Shown here piece by piece: positions 1-7,444 of a stretch of 64,000 bases of DNA. The position numbers and the translations under genes were made by a program. The DNA lies in contig CANKLE010000002.1 in the NCBI GenBank assembly GCA_947483075.1, forward strand, positions 1 to 64,000. Reading direction: 5' to 3'. This stretch comes from Flavobacteriaceae bacterium. GTDB taxonomy: Bacteria > Bacteroidota > Bacteroidia > Flavobacteriales > Flavobacteriaceae. Each line of letters opens with the position of its first letter. The first letter of the stretch is position 1. The notes beneath the pieces are model-generated. The model was not told the origin of the DNA. It ran no database searches and saw only the letters and a program-made list of their open reading frames with translations.

Positions 1-125
1 GCGCGAAACCCACCACAAGATGAGATTTCTTTTAAGGGTCGTGGGAGATGACCACGTTGATAGGCTATAGATGTAAAGGCAGTAATGTCATAGTCGAGTA
101 GTACTAATAACCCGTAAGCTTATGT
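1..125 (+). rRNA. 23S ribosomal RNA, 3' end (partial)
   Basis: The first ~125 bases read as the last helices of a bacterial 23S rRNA, including the typical near-terminal stretch GTCGAGTAGTACTAAT and a final CCCGTAAGCTTATG. The 5' part lies outside the window. The exact 3' end is uncertain by several bases. A GC-rich hairpin at 132-149 (arms CTCCCCC and GGGGGAG) follows at once and probably belongs to precursor processing. The 5S gene lies 160 bp downstream on the same strand, so this is the tail of an rRNA operon. Confidence 0.9.
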
Positions 126-195
126 ACACGCCTCCCCCTTAGGGGGGAGTGCCTCTTTCTAAACAAATTATTTTTTATCTCAGTATGTTAACTTA

Positions 196-281
196 TAGCC
201 ATTAGGCAAGAGGCAACAGCCAAAAGTTTAATGGAACCACGCAATACAGCTAATGCCTAGTGGCTAATGCCTATTGCCTTA
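196..281. repeat. Two opposed 7-bp repeat arrays in the 23S-5S spacer
   Basis: Bases 196-230 split into heptads TAGCCAT, TAGGCAA, GAGGCAA, CAGCCAA, AAGTTTA. Bases 247-281 split into CAGCTAA, TGCCTAG, TGGCTAA, TGCCTAT, TGCCTTA, which are reverse complements of the same AGSCAA-like unit. The two arrays face each other and could pair as a loose stem in the rRNA precursor. The same unit recurs inside the tandem repeats at 5834-6290. Confidence 0.75.
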
Positions 282-287
282 AAATTT

Positions 288-393
<106 letters not shown>

Positions 394-402
394 TTTTAGA
401 AA

Positions 403-434
403 AACCCTTCACGAAAGTGAGGGGTTTTTTGTTT
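403..434 (+). terminator. rRNA operon terminator
   Basis: A 10-bp stem (AACCCTTCAC / GTGAGGGGTT, one wobble pair) closes on a GAAA tetraloop and runs into TTTTTTGTTTT. It lies 9 bp after the 5S gene. Confidence 0.9.
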
Positions 435-532
435 TATGTAATAATAATTTTTTATAATCATTAAGAGGAGAAATGACGCAGCAATTTGATTGGTTATTTA
501 TGTATTTATTGAATTTCTATTTAACTATTTTG

Positions 533-707
533 CACTAGTGCAAAAATGAGTATTCTGGATTACTTCGTGATCCAGAGTGGGGGGATGTTGCTCAAAAACC
601 TTTCTATTTTTTTTCAAAAAATGAGGAGGTTTTTTTATGCCCAAACCTACCAAGCGAGCTTGGGGTTTGGGCGTAAAAAAAACCTCCCAGCAAAGCTGAA
701 AGGTTTT
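533..707 (-). repeat. tRNA-Pro-linked hairpin cassette, copy A
   Basis: Read on the minus strand, this ~175-bp segment starts right at the CCA end of tRNA-Pro(GGG). It runs through a terminator, a long hairpin (624-687, core GCCCAAACC / GGTTTGGGC around CCAAG-CTCG-CTTGG), a T/A-rich block and a hairpin GGATCAC-GAA-GTAATCC, and ends at CACTAGTG (533-540). CACTAGTG is itself the centre of an 18-bp perfect palindrome, TTTTGCACTAGTGCAAAA (528-545). A clearly related copy lies at 5575-5735 in the opposite orientation, also abutting a tRNA-Pro. No coding capacity is seen. Function unknown. Confidence 0.8.
673..705 (-). terminator. Terminator of tRNA-Pro(GGG)
   Basis: On the minus strand the stem AACCTTTCAGC / GCTGGGAGGTT with loop TTT is followed by a run of eight T. 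It starts within three bases of the tRNA CCA end. Confidence 0.85.
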
Positions 708-784
708 TGGTCGGGATGACTGGATTCGAACCAGCGACCCCTAGCACCCCATGCTAGTACGCTACCTGGCTGCGCTACATCCCG
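708..784 (-). tRNA. tRNA-Pro (anticodon GGG)
   Basis: On the minus strand the acceptor CGGGATG pairs with CATCCCG, the T arm contains GGTTCGAATCC, and the anticodon stem CTAGC/GCTAG holds loop ATGGGGT, giving anticodon GGG (codons CCC and CCU). The first pair is C1-G72, as in bacterial tRNA-Pro. The CCA end is encoded (complement of 708-710). It points away from the rRNA operon and lies downstream of mutB on the same strand. Confidence 0.95.
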
Positions 785-863
785 ATTAATCGGTTGCAAA
801 TATAATTCCTTTCTTAAAAAAATAAGGGATTATTTTTAAGTTTTATTTCATGAAAAAGTTGGA

Positions 864-2984
864 TTATTCGGGCAATAAAATTTCTAAAATAGAAATCGCC
901 GCCGCACTAATTTTGGTGCCCGGTCCAAATACAGCTACTGCTCCTGCATCAAACAAGAATTGATAATCTTGTGCCGGAATTACTCCGCCTACAATGACCA
1001 TAATGTCTTCGCGACCGTAGCGTTTGAGTTCTTCAATTACTTGTGGAACCAAGATTTTGTGCCCGGCTGCCAAAGAGGATACACCCAAAATATGCACGTC
1101 GTTTTCTACTGCTTGTTTGGCGGCTTCGGCAGGTGTTTGAAACAAAGGACCAATGTCTACGTCAAAACCTACATCGGCATAGCCAGTGGCTACTACTTTG
1201 GCACCGCGGTCGTGTCCGTCTTGTCCCATTTTGGCAATCATAATGCGCGGTCGTCGTCCTTCCTGAACGGCAAAGGCATCGGCCAGTTTTTTGGCTTTTT
1301 CAAAACTGGCATCGTCTTTAATTTCTTTACTATACACGCCACTAAATGATTTAATTTGTGCTTTATATCGGCCATACACGCTTTCGAGAGCATCGCTTAT
1401 TTCCCCCAAGGTAGCTCTAGCACGAGCGGCTTCGATGGCTATTTCCAGCAGATTTCCTTGTTCGGTTTGGGCACATTTGGTTAGTTTATTTAGGCAATCG
1501 GCTACTTGTTGGGCATCGCGATTGGCTTTGAGTTCGGCCAGTTGTTCCAGTTGTTGTGCCCGTACTTTTTGGTTGTCAACGTCCAAAATATGCAAGGGAT
1601 CTTCTTGGTCCAAACGGTATTTGTTTACGCCTATGATCAAATCTTGCCCACTGTCAATGCGTGCTTGTTTTCGTGCGGCTGCTTCTTCGATGCGTAATTT
1701 GGGTATCCCTTCCTCGATAGCTTTGGTCATGCCGCCCATGGCTTCTACTTCTTCGATAAGCGTCCAGGCTTTTTGGGCAATTTCTTCGGTGAGTTTTTCG
1801 ATGTAATAACTACCGCCCCAGGGGTCAACCGTATGGGTGATATGCGTTTCTTCTTGTAAATAAATTTGCGTATTGCGGGCAATTCGAGCCGAAAAATCGG
1901 TAGGCAAGGCAATGGCTTCGTCCAAGGCATTAGTATGCAACGATTGGGTTCCGCCAAAGGCAGCCGCAGCCGCTTCAATACAAGTACGCGCCACATTATT
2001 AAACGGATCTTGTTCGGTGAGGCTCCAGCCCGAGGTTTGGCAATGTGTGCGGAGTGCCAATGATTTATCGTCTTTGGGTTCAAATTGTTTCACCAATTTA
2101 GCCCACAACATACGTCCGGCGCGCAACTTCGCAATTTCCATAAAGTGATTCATGCCAATGGCCCAGAAAAAGGAAAGACGCGGCGCAAATTCGTCAATTT
2201 TCATTCCGGTAGCTAAGCCGGTTCTGATGTATTCTAATCCATCGGCCAGGGTATAGGCCAATTCAATATCTGCGGTAGCTCCCGCTTCTTGCATGTGGTA
2301 GCCCGAAATTGAAATCGAATTGAATTTGGGCATCTTTTGGCTGCTGTATTCAAAAATAGAGGCGATGATTTTCATCGATGGAGCAGGCGGATAAATATAG
2401 GTGTTGCGCACCATAAATTCCTTCAAGATGTCATTTTGAATGGTGCCCGAAAGCTGTTCTGGCGTCACCCCTTGTTCTTCAGCAGCCACAATATAAAACG
2501 CCATGATGGGCAAAACGGCACCATTCATAGTCATCGAAACCGACATTTCATCCAATGGAATTTGATCAAACAAGATTTTCATGTCTTCAACCGAATCAAT
2601 GGCTACCCCCGCTTTTCCTACATCGCCTTCCACGCGTTCATGATCGGAATCGTAGCCGCGATGTGTGGCCAAGTCAAAGGCAACCGAAAGTCCTTTTTGT
2701 CCGGCTGCCAAATTGCGTCGGTAAAAAGCGTTGCTTTCCTCGGCAGTAGAAAATCCAGCATATTGCCGAATGGTCCAAGGACGGCGCACATACATGCTGG
2801 CATAGGGTCCGCGTAAATTGGGTGCAAATCCGGCGCCAAAACCCAGATGTTCCAGTGACTCAATGTCTTTCGCGGTATAAGTTTGTTGCAAATTAATGCC
2901 TTCGGCTGTAGGGAAAACGCCATAAGACTCAGGGGTTAAGCCTGTTTTGGGAACTTGCAAATGCTTTAAATCTTTCCTTTTCAT
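864..2984 (-). CDS. mutB: Methylmalonyl-CoA mutase, large (catalytic) subunit
   Basis: This 706-residue protein interconverts methylmalonyl-CoA and succinyl-CoA with adenosylcobalamin, linking propionate and odd-chain carbon to the TCA cycle. Residues ~30-560 are the mutase barrel, with [10 protein letters not shown] at 69-78, RNTYIYPP (R193) and [10 protein letters not shown] (H230), all standard substrate and radical-site motifs. The C-terminal cobalamin domain has DGHDRG at 589-594, whose His is the expected lower cobalt ligand, plus a late GG-rich B12 motif. Length is normal. The ATG lies 12 bp after the small-subunit stop, so the two are co-transcribed and form the heterodimer. tRNA-Pro(GGG) follows 79 bp downstream on the same strand. 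Confidence 0.96.
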   Translation of the reverse strand: MKRKDLKHLQVPKTGLTPESYGVFPTAEGINLQQTYTAKDIESLEHLGFGAGFAPNLRGPYASMYVRRPWTIRQYAGFSTAEESNAFYRRNLAAGQKGLSVAFDLATHRGYDSDHERVEGDVGKAGVAIDSVEDMKILFDQIPLDEMSVSMTMNGAVLPIMAFYIVAAEEQGVTPEQLSGTIQNDILKEFMVRNTYIYPPAPSMKIIASIFEYSSQKMPKFNSISISGYHMQEAGATADIELAYTLADGLEYIRTGLATGMKIDEFAPRLSFFWAIGMNHFMEIAKLRAGRMLWAKLVKQFEPKDDKSLALRTHCQTSGWSLTEQDPFNNVARTCIEAAAAAFGGTQSLHTNALDEAIALPTDFSARIARNTQIYLQEETHITHTVDPWGGSYYIEKLTEEIAQKAWTLIEEVEAMGGMTKAIEEGIPKLRIEEAAARKQARIDSGQDLIIGVNKYRLDQEDPLHILDVDNQKVRAQQLEQLAELKANRDAQQVADCLNKLTKCAQTEQGNLLEIAIEAARARATLGEISDALESVYGRYKAQIKSFSGVYSKEIKDDASFEKAKKLADAFAVQEGRRPRIMIAKMGQDGHDRGAKVVATGYADVGFDVDIGPLFQTPAEAAKQAVENDVHILGVSSLAAGHKILVPQVIEELKRYGREDIMVIVGGVIPAQDYQFLFDAGAVAVFGPGTKISAAAISILEILLPE

Positions 2985-2996
2985 CTTTCTTGTTCG

Positions 2997-4355
2997 TTAA
3001 GATTCCGTTTGCAAACGTTCTTGTTCTACTCTTTCGGCCAATCGTTTTTCGAGGATAGGCGTAATTAGTGTTTTTCTTCCTTTTATTTTCACAAACGGAA
3101 ACAATTCCAAGTCGTGTTTCATCCGATCGGCTTTATTGGGGTGCTTGTTGGTGCCCAATAAAACGGTTTTTCCTTCGTCAAATAACGCCTGCTCTTTGGC
3201 AGCACTTTCTTGAATTTTTCGCGTAATCACGCCGTCTTTGAGTTGTTGTAAAAAACCGCCATTCGCTTCCAATTCTTGAAACAAAGCCAAGGATTTTTCG
3301 GCCAATTGCTGCGTAAGGCTTTCGATGTAATAACTGCCATCGGCGGGGTTATCTACTTTGTCAAAATAACTTTCGTGTTTCAGGATCAGCAATTGGTTTC
3401 GGGCAATGCGATCACCAAATTCGTTGTCTTTGTGGTACAAGGCATCGTAGGGCAAATTGATTATGGTATCGGCACCGCCCAAAATAGCACTCATGCACTC
3501 GGTGGTGCTGCGCAACATATTCACATTATAATCGTAGATGGTTTTGTTTCGTTTGGAGGGAGACACCACGATATGACAGGTATGGTGGTGATTGTATTCT
3601 TGGGCTATTAGATTGAAAAGGCTTCGAAATGCTCGCAGTTTGGCGATTTCAAAAAAGTAATTGCTGCCCACCGCCCACTGAAAAATCAGCGGTTGCTGAC
3701 AATTCAATCGGTTTAAATATTCATTAGCATGACCCAAACTGTAAGCAATTTGTTGCACCATCGTAGCGCCTGCATTTTGATACAATGCCGCATCGATACT
3801 TAAATAACTGCCTGTAAACTTGGTTTCTTGTGCTTTGATGACTTCAAAGTTATCGGCTGATCCGGCATGCCAATTTCCCTCTCGCGCAAAATAGCCAATA
3901 GGGTCATTGTATATTGAAATTTGTCCGGGATGTGTTTGGTTAAACGAATTGATTTTTTGATTGAAATCGGTATTTAAAAAGCCCAATTTAAGGTGAATCG
4001 GAACGCCTAATTGAGTAACACTGTTCAATAAATGAAGTACATCGATTGCCTCGTCATCGATTTGAAAACGCAACGATTCTGCACCTCGAGCAACCGAATC
4101 GATAGCTCTAGCGATGCTTTTTTCTATATCAAATACAAAAATGGATTGCCCAATTTTGCAGGCAGAAGCTTTACTCGAACTCAGCGGCAGTAAATTGTCG
4201 AGATCATTATGGTAAAAAGGCTTTACGCGGATTCCTTCGGGTGAATCCCAAACTACAGTTTCATTGTATTCGGCTCCTTTCAGTTCAAATTGAATTTGTT
4301 GCTTCCATTGTTTGGAAGAAAGGGGATTAAATTCAGAAAATAAAGGGTTTGACAT
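2997..4355 (-). CDS. mutA: Methylmalonyl-CoA mutase, small subunit
   Basis: This 452-residue protein aligns in motif order with the mutase barrel: QISIYNDP, a QQIAYSLGHANEYLNRL helix, FQWAVGSNYFFEIAKLRAFR, and DGSYYIESLT before the C-terminus. It is the structural partner of MutB in heterodimeric enzymes and is not expected to be catalytic. No cobalamin motif DxHxxG is present and the chain stops just after the barrel. Small subunits of classical heterodimers are about 600 residues and keep a degenerate B12 domain, so this is a shortened form. It follows the ftsB-like gene by 24 bp in one minus-strand run from udk. Confidence 0.9.
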   Translation of the reverse strand: MSNPLFSEFNPLSSKQWKQQIQFELKGAEYNETVVWDSPEGIRVKPFYHNDLDNLLPLSSSKASACKIGQSIFVFDIEKSIARAIDSVARGAESLRFQIDDEAIDVLHLLNSVTQLGVPIHLKLGFLNTDFNQKINSFNQTHPGQISIYNDPIGYFAREGNWHAGSADNFEVIKAQETKFTGSYLSIDAALYQNAGATMVQQIAYSLGHANEYLNRLNCQQPLIFQWAVGSNYFFEIAKLRAFRSLFNLIAQEYNHHHTCHIVVSPSKRNKTIYDYNVNMLRSTTECMSAILGGADTIINLPYDALYHKDNEFGDRIARNQLLILKHESYFDKVDNPADGSYYIESLTQQLAEKSLALFQELEANGGFLQQLKDGVITRKIQESAAKEQALFDEGKTVLLGTNKHPNKADRMKHDLELFPFVKIKGRKTLITPILEKRLAERVEQERLQTES

Positions 4356-4379
4356 AAATAAACTGGGATTGATAAGGGC

Positions 4380-4724
4380 TTATGGTTTGGTATTTGAAGA
4401 ATCCAAATCGATGACATAAATGTCTTCGTTTTTTCTTTTCATGTAATATTTTTCTCGGGCGTATTTTTCGACTTGGTTGGGATCTTTCAGCAAATTGATG
4501 TTGTGCTGGTCTTTGCGGATCTCATCTTGGTAATATTTTTTGTTGGCTTCTAACTCTTGAATTTCTTTGTCCAAAACGCGATGCTCCAATTGCGAATAGT
4601 TGTCTAAAAATAACATCCATACCACAAAAAACAGCAACACCCAAACGTATTTGTTTTTCAGGTAGGGCAGCCATTTATTTGGCTTGGCTTCGGGGGTATT
4701 CGTTTCAAGTTTTTCTTCTTCCAT
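4380..4724 (-). CDS. FtsB/DivIC-family septum formation initiator-like protein
   Basis: A 114-residue bitopic membrane protein: charged cytoplasmic N-terminus (1-26), one transmembrane helix (~27-43, VWVLLFFVVWMLFL), then a coiled coil (~48-85), then KDPNQVEKYAREKYYMKRKNEDIY, the short post-coil motif of the FtsB/DivIC family. Such proteins sit in the divisome with FtsL and FtsQ. Family membership is well supported by architecture; the divisome role here is inferred. It lies 10 bp after udk and 24 bp before mutA, an operon that mixes division, pyrimidine salvage and acyl-CoA genes. Confidence 0.85.
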   Translation of the reverse strand: MEEEKLETNTPEAKPNKWLPYLKNKYVWVLLFFVVWMLFLDNYSQLEHRVLDKEIQELEANKKYYQDEIRKDQHNINLLKDPNQVEKYAREKYYMKRKNEDIYVIDLDSSNTKP

Positions 4725-4734
4725 CTGTAGAGGC

Positions 4735-5343
4735 TTAGACCAATCGTTGGTTAATTACAGCGCGGACCACGTCAATGGCTACCGTGTTGTATTTGTCATT
4801 GGGTATGATAATGTCGGCAAAGGCCTTAGTGGGCTCAATAAACTGTTGGTGCATCGGTTTTAAGGTAGACTGGTAGCGCAAAAGCACTTCGTCCATATCT
4901 CGACCTCGTTCGGCAATATCGCGTTTTAATCTGCGAATCAAGCGTTCGTCTGAATCGGCGTGAACAAAGATTTTAATGTCAAATAAATCACGTAGTTCAG
5001 GATGTGTCAAGATTAAAATTCCCTCTACAATCATCACTTTGCGCGGGTGGGTAAGTACCGTATCGTCGGTTCGGTTGTGAATTACAAACGAATACACGGG
5101 TTGTTCTATGTTTTCTCCTTCTTTCAAGGCCTTGAGGTGTTCTACTAATAAATCAAAATCAATGGCTCTGGGATGATCAAAGTTAATGAGCGCGCGCTCA
5201 TCATAGGTCATGTTGTTGTTGGCTTTGTAATAGGAATCTTGCGAGATGATCCCCACTTCAGTATGGGGCAATTCATTCATAATCTGATGCACTACAGTAG
5301 TTTTTCCGCTACCCGTTCCTCCCGCAATTCCGATAATAAGCAT
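4735..5343 (-). CDS. udk: Uridine kinase
   Basis: This 202-residue cytoplasmic P-loop kinase phosphorylates uridine and cytidine to UMP and CMP for pyrimidine salvage. The Walker A motif GGTGSGKTT lies at residues 8-16. SQDSYY, NFDHPRAIDFD and the lid region RLKRDIAERGRD are all typical of Udk. Length matches the family (about 205-215). It is the first gene of a four-gene minus-strand run. A TATTTTTG -7 box lies 26 bp upstream of its ATG. Confidence 0.95.
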   Translation of the reverse strand: MLIIGIAGGTGSGKTTVVHQIMNELPHTEVGIISQDSYYKANNNMTYDERALINFDHPRAIDFDLLVEHLKALKEGENIEQPVYSFVIHNRTDDTVLTHPRKVMIVEGILILTHPELRDLFDIKIFVHADSDERLIRRLKRDIAERGRDMDEVLLRYQSTLKPMHQQFIEPTKAFADIIIPNDKYNTVAIDVVRAVINQRLV

Positions 5344-5369
5344 GTAAAGTTGATTTAAAATTTCCTATA

Positions 5370-5377
5370 CAAAAATA
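5370..5377 (-). promoter_or_regulatory. Putative -7 box of the udk-ftsB-mutA-mutB operon
   Basis: On the minus strand TATTTTTG matches the Bacteroidetes -7 consensus TAnnTTTG. An imperfect -33 element (ATTG) lies 18 bp further upstream. Strand and distance fit udk. Confidence 0.5.
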
Positions 5378-5477
5378 GAAATTAAATTGAGCCCACAATT
5401 ACAAGCTCAGTCTTTTTACAGCTGTTATTATTCGTAATTATAATCTTGTTTTTGTTAGGACAACTCAATATTAGTGC

Positions 5478-5485
5478 TATATTTG
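5478..5485 (+). promoter_or_regulatory. Putative -7 box of tRNA-Pro(TGG)
   Basis: TATATTTG matches TAnnTTTG and ends 11 bp before the tRNA. A TTTG at 5451-5454 could be the -33 element, although the 23-bp spacing is longer than the usual 19-21. Confidence 0.5.
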
Positions 5486-5496
5486 CACACGCTTTT

Positions 5497-5574
5497 CGGG
5501 GTGTAGCGTAGCCCGGTTATCGCGCCTGCTTTGGGAGCAGGAGGCCGCAGGTTCGAATCCTGCCACCCCGACCA
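5497..5574 (+). tRNA. tRNA-Pro (anticodon TGG)
   Basis: The acceptor arms CGGGGTG and CACCCCG pair with C1-G72. The anticodon stem CCTGC/GCAGG holds loop TTTGGGA, giving anticodon TGG (codon CCA, probably also CCG and CCU). The T arm contains GGTTCGAATCC, and CCA is encoded at 5572-5574. It has a different anticodon from the tRNA-Pro at 708-784 and lies in the opposite orientation. Confidence 0.95.
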
Positions 5575-5735
5575 AAAACCTTTCAGCGGAGCTGGAAGGT
5601 TTTTTTTATGCCCAAACCCCAAGCTCGCTTGGTAGGTTTGGGCTAAAAAAAACCGTCTCATTTTTTGAAAAAAAATGTAAGGTTTTTGAGCAATTTCCCC
5701 CTTTTCAGGATCACGCAGTAATCCGGCCACTAGTG
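5575..5735 (+). repeat. tRNA-Pro-linked hairpin cassette, copy B
   Basis: Starting directly after the CCA end, this ~160-bp segment repeats the layout of copy A (533-707): terminator, long hairpin (5598-5654) with the same core, block CTCATTTTTTGAAAAAAAAT, GGTTTTTGAGCAA, hairpin-forming GGATCAC-GCA-GTAATCC, and CACTAGTG at 5728-5735. By eye the copies are roughly 80-85% identical, with differences concentrated in loops and near the distal end. The two copies form an inverted repeat around the udk-mutAB operon. Confidence 0.8.
5577..5607 (+). terminator. Terminator of tRNA-Pro(TGG)
   Basis: The 11-bp stem AACCTTTCAGC / GCTGGAAGGTT (with G-T pairs) has loop GGA and is followed by eight T. Confidence 0.85.
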
Positions 5736-5749
5736 TTCTCTAGTTCACT

Positions 5750-5804
5750 CGAATTTTGTCGCAGACGAAATTCGTTCTAATAGCGATAGTCTTCAGGCTA
5801 TCGC
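5750..5804. repeat. Pair of strong hairpins after cassette B
   Basis: CGAATTTTGTC-GCA-GACGAAATTCG (5750-5774) forms an 11-bp stem with one wobble pair. GCGATAG...CTATCGC (5783-5804) forms a second stem with an 8-base loop. Neither has a T-run, so they are not intrinsic terminators. Immediately after, 5809-5829 is a 7-bp array (GTTTCAA, GTTTCAG, GTTTCAC). Confidence 0.6.
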
Positions 5805-5833
5805 CTGAGTTTCAAGTTTCAGGTTTCACGTCC

Positions 5834-6290
5834 CTCGCAAAGCCGCGAAGGCGCAATGAAAAGTTTAAGCAGCCATTAGCCAATAGCCATTAGGCATAAG
5901 TATATGTGTAACGAAGCCTATTTAGCGTAAAGATGTAAACTTCGCGACTCTGCGTCTTTGCGAGCGATTTTCTGAGTAGTGTTATTACGTTTTTCTTTTT
6001 TTCTCGCAAAGCCGCAAAGTCGCAATGAAAAGTTTAAGCAGCCATTAGCCAAAAGCCATTAGGCATAAGTATATGTGTAACGAAGCCTATTCAGCGTAAA
6101 GATGTAAACTTCGCGACTCTGCGTCTTTGCGAGCGATTTTCTGAGTAGTGTTATTACGTTTTTTCTTTTTTTCTCGCAAAGCCGCGAAGGCGCAATGAAA
6201 AGTTTAAGCAGCCATTAGGCATAAGTATATGTGTAACGAAGCCTATTCAGCGTAAAGATATAAACTTCGCGACTCTGCTCCTTGGCGAGA
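5834..6290. repeat. Three tandem ~170-bp repeats with internal heptad array
   Basis: Units start at CTCGCAA at 5834, 6003 and 6173 (periods 169 and 170) and are nearly identical. Each holds CTCGCAAAGCCGC(G/A)AAG near its start and CTTCGCGACTCTGCGTCTTTGCGAG near its end, which is an imperfect inverted repeat, plus heptads AGCCATT, AGCCAA(T/A), AGCCATT, AGGCATA. The third unit lacks exactly 14 bp (two heptads) and diverges at its end. No coding frame or spacer pattern suggests a gene or CRISPR. The whole gap 5805-6416 holds no gene that I can see. Confidence 0.9.
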
Positions 6291-6416
6291 AATCAACAAT
6301 CAACACCCGAGAGCTTTGCTCGAACTGGCGAAGCAATCAAGTATCCCAAATCGTTAATCCCAAATCGCCAATCAAATTGTTCATAACTCCTATTTCGACT
6401 TTTAAACGGAATGCCT

Positions 6417-6424
6417 TACCTTTG
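6417..6424 (+). promoter_or_regulatory. Putative -7 box of trxB
   Basis: TACCTTTG fits TAnnTTTG. A weak -33-like TTTC lies at 6393-6396, 20 bp upstream. Its place inside the upstream-extended reading frame argues for the start at 6446. Confidence 0.5.
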
Positions 6425-6445
6425 AGCCTCTTAAAAATTACGAGT

Positions 6446-7390
6446 ATGTCAGCGATAGAAAATGTAAAATGTTTAATTATAGGCTCAGGACCTGCGGGCT
6501 ATACGGCAGCCATTTATGCGGCTCGCGCCAATATGAATCCTGTATTGTACCAAGGCACGCAGCCTGGTGGCCAATTGACCACTACCAACGAAGTTGAAAA
6601 TTTCCCCGGATATGTAGATGGTGTAACAGGCCCAGAAATGATGGTGCAGTTGCAACAACAAGCCCAACGTTTTGGTACCGATGTGCGCGACGGCTGGGTA
6701 ACCAAAGTTGATTTTTCGGGCCCCGTACACAAAGTTTGGGTCAACGAAACCAAAGAAATCCATTGTCAAACTGTTATCATCTCAACGGGTGCTTCGGCCA
6801 AGTATTTGGGCTTGCCTTCCGAACAACATTATTTAAAATTGGGTGGCGGCGTTTCGGCCTGTGCGGTTTGCGACGGATTTTTCTACCGCAACCAAGAAGT
6901 GGTGATCGTAGGAGCGGGAGATTCAGCTTGTGAAGAAGCACACTACTTATCCAAACTATGTAAAAAAGTAACCATGTTGGTGCGCAGCGAACAATTTAGA
7001 GCGTCCAAAATCATGGAAGCCCGTGTGCGTAAAACCGAAAACATCGAAATCATCATGCATACCGATACGGTAGAAGTGTTGGGCGACGGACAAGTGGTTA
7101 CGGGAGTGAAAGCACATAACAAAACTTCGGGTGAAACCTTCGAAATTCCAGCTACGGGATTCTTTGTAGCCATTGGACATACGCCAAACACCGGATTATT
7201 TAAAGATTTTATTACAGTTGATGAAACTGGTTACATTAAAAATGTAGCAGGCTCTTCCAAAACCAATGTGTCAGGAGTTTTTGTAGCAGGAGATGCCGCC
7301 GACCATGTGTATCGTCAGGCCATTACTGCGGCAGGAACGGGATGTATGGCAGCCTTAGATGCCGAACGTTATTTGGCTACTTTAGAATAA
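6446..7390 (+). CDS. trxB: Thioredoxin-disulfide reductase
   Basis: This 314-residue cytoplasmic flavoprotein passes electrons from NADPH through FAD to thioredoxin. GSGPAG (13-18) binds FAD, the redox pair is C139-A-V-C142 in SACAVCDGFF, GAGDSACEEA (~155-164) binds NADPH, and GVFVAGDAAD is the C-terminal FAD motif. Length matches low-molecular-weight TrxB. The frame is open 23 codons further upstream, but the ATG at 6446 gives the family N-terminus and lies after the promoter box. It converges with the next gene across a shared terminator. Confidence 0.96.
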   Translation: MSAIENVKCLIIGSGPAGYTAAIYAARANMNPVLYQGTQPGGQLTTTNEVENFPGYVDGVTGPEMMVQLQQQAQRFGTDVRDGWVTKVDFSGPVHKVWVNETKEIHCQTVIISTGASAKYLGLPSEQHYLKLGGGVSACAVCDGFFYRNQEVVIVGAGDSACEEAHYLSKLCKKVTMLVRSEQFRASKIMEARVRKTENIEIIMHTDTVEVLGDGQVVTGVKAHNKTSGETFEIPATGFFVAIGHTPNTGLFKDFITVDETGYIKNVAGSSKTNVSGVFVAGDAADHVYRQAITAAGTGCMAALDAERYLATLE

Positions 7391-7410
7391 ACGAATTAAC
7401 CAAGCATAAA

Positions 7411-7444
7411 AAAAGGGTTGTCTGTTTAGGCAACCCTTTTTGTT
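7411..7444. terminator. Bidirectional terminator between trxB and the GIN-domain gene
   Basis: The 10-bp stem AAAAGGGTTG / CAACCCTTTT has a 10-base loop, with T-runs in both reading directions. The minus-strand gene stops one base after it, at 7445. Confidence 0.85.

Noticed and set aside
960..2816. Several long plus-strand frames inside mutB
   Set aside because: They are shadows on the opposite strand of a gene with complete family motifs; none has its own start context or recognisable motif.
5455..5730. A 91-codon minus-strand frame across tRNA-Pro(TGG) containing GWQDSNLRPPAPKAG
   Set aside because: This is the antisense translation of the tRNA gene and its downstream hairpin cassette. 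Such tRNA-antisense peptides are a well-known false annotation.
533..5735. Integrated element bounded by the two tRNA-Pro genes
   Set aside because: The enclosed genes are housekeeping (udk, mutAB, ftsB-like) with no integrase, and the repeats are inverted, not direct as att sites would be.
5834..6290. CRISPR-like direct repeats
   Set aside because: Units are ~170 bp and tandem with no unique spacers, and no cas gene is in the window.
5740..6416. A missed gene in the repeat-rich gap before trxB
   Set aside because: Stops are frequent in all frames and sequence is explained by hairpins and tandem repeats.
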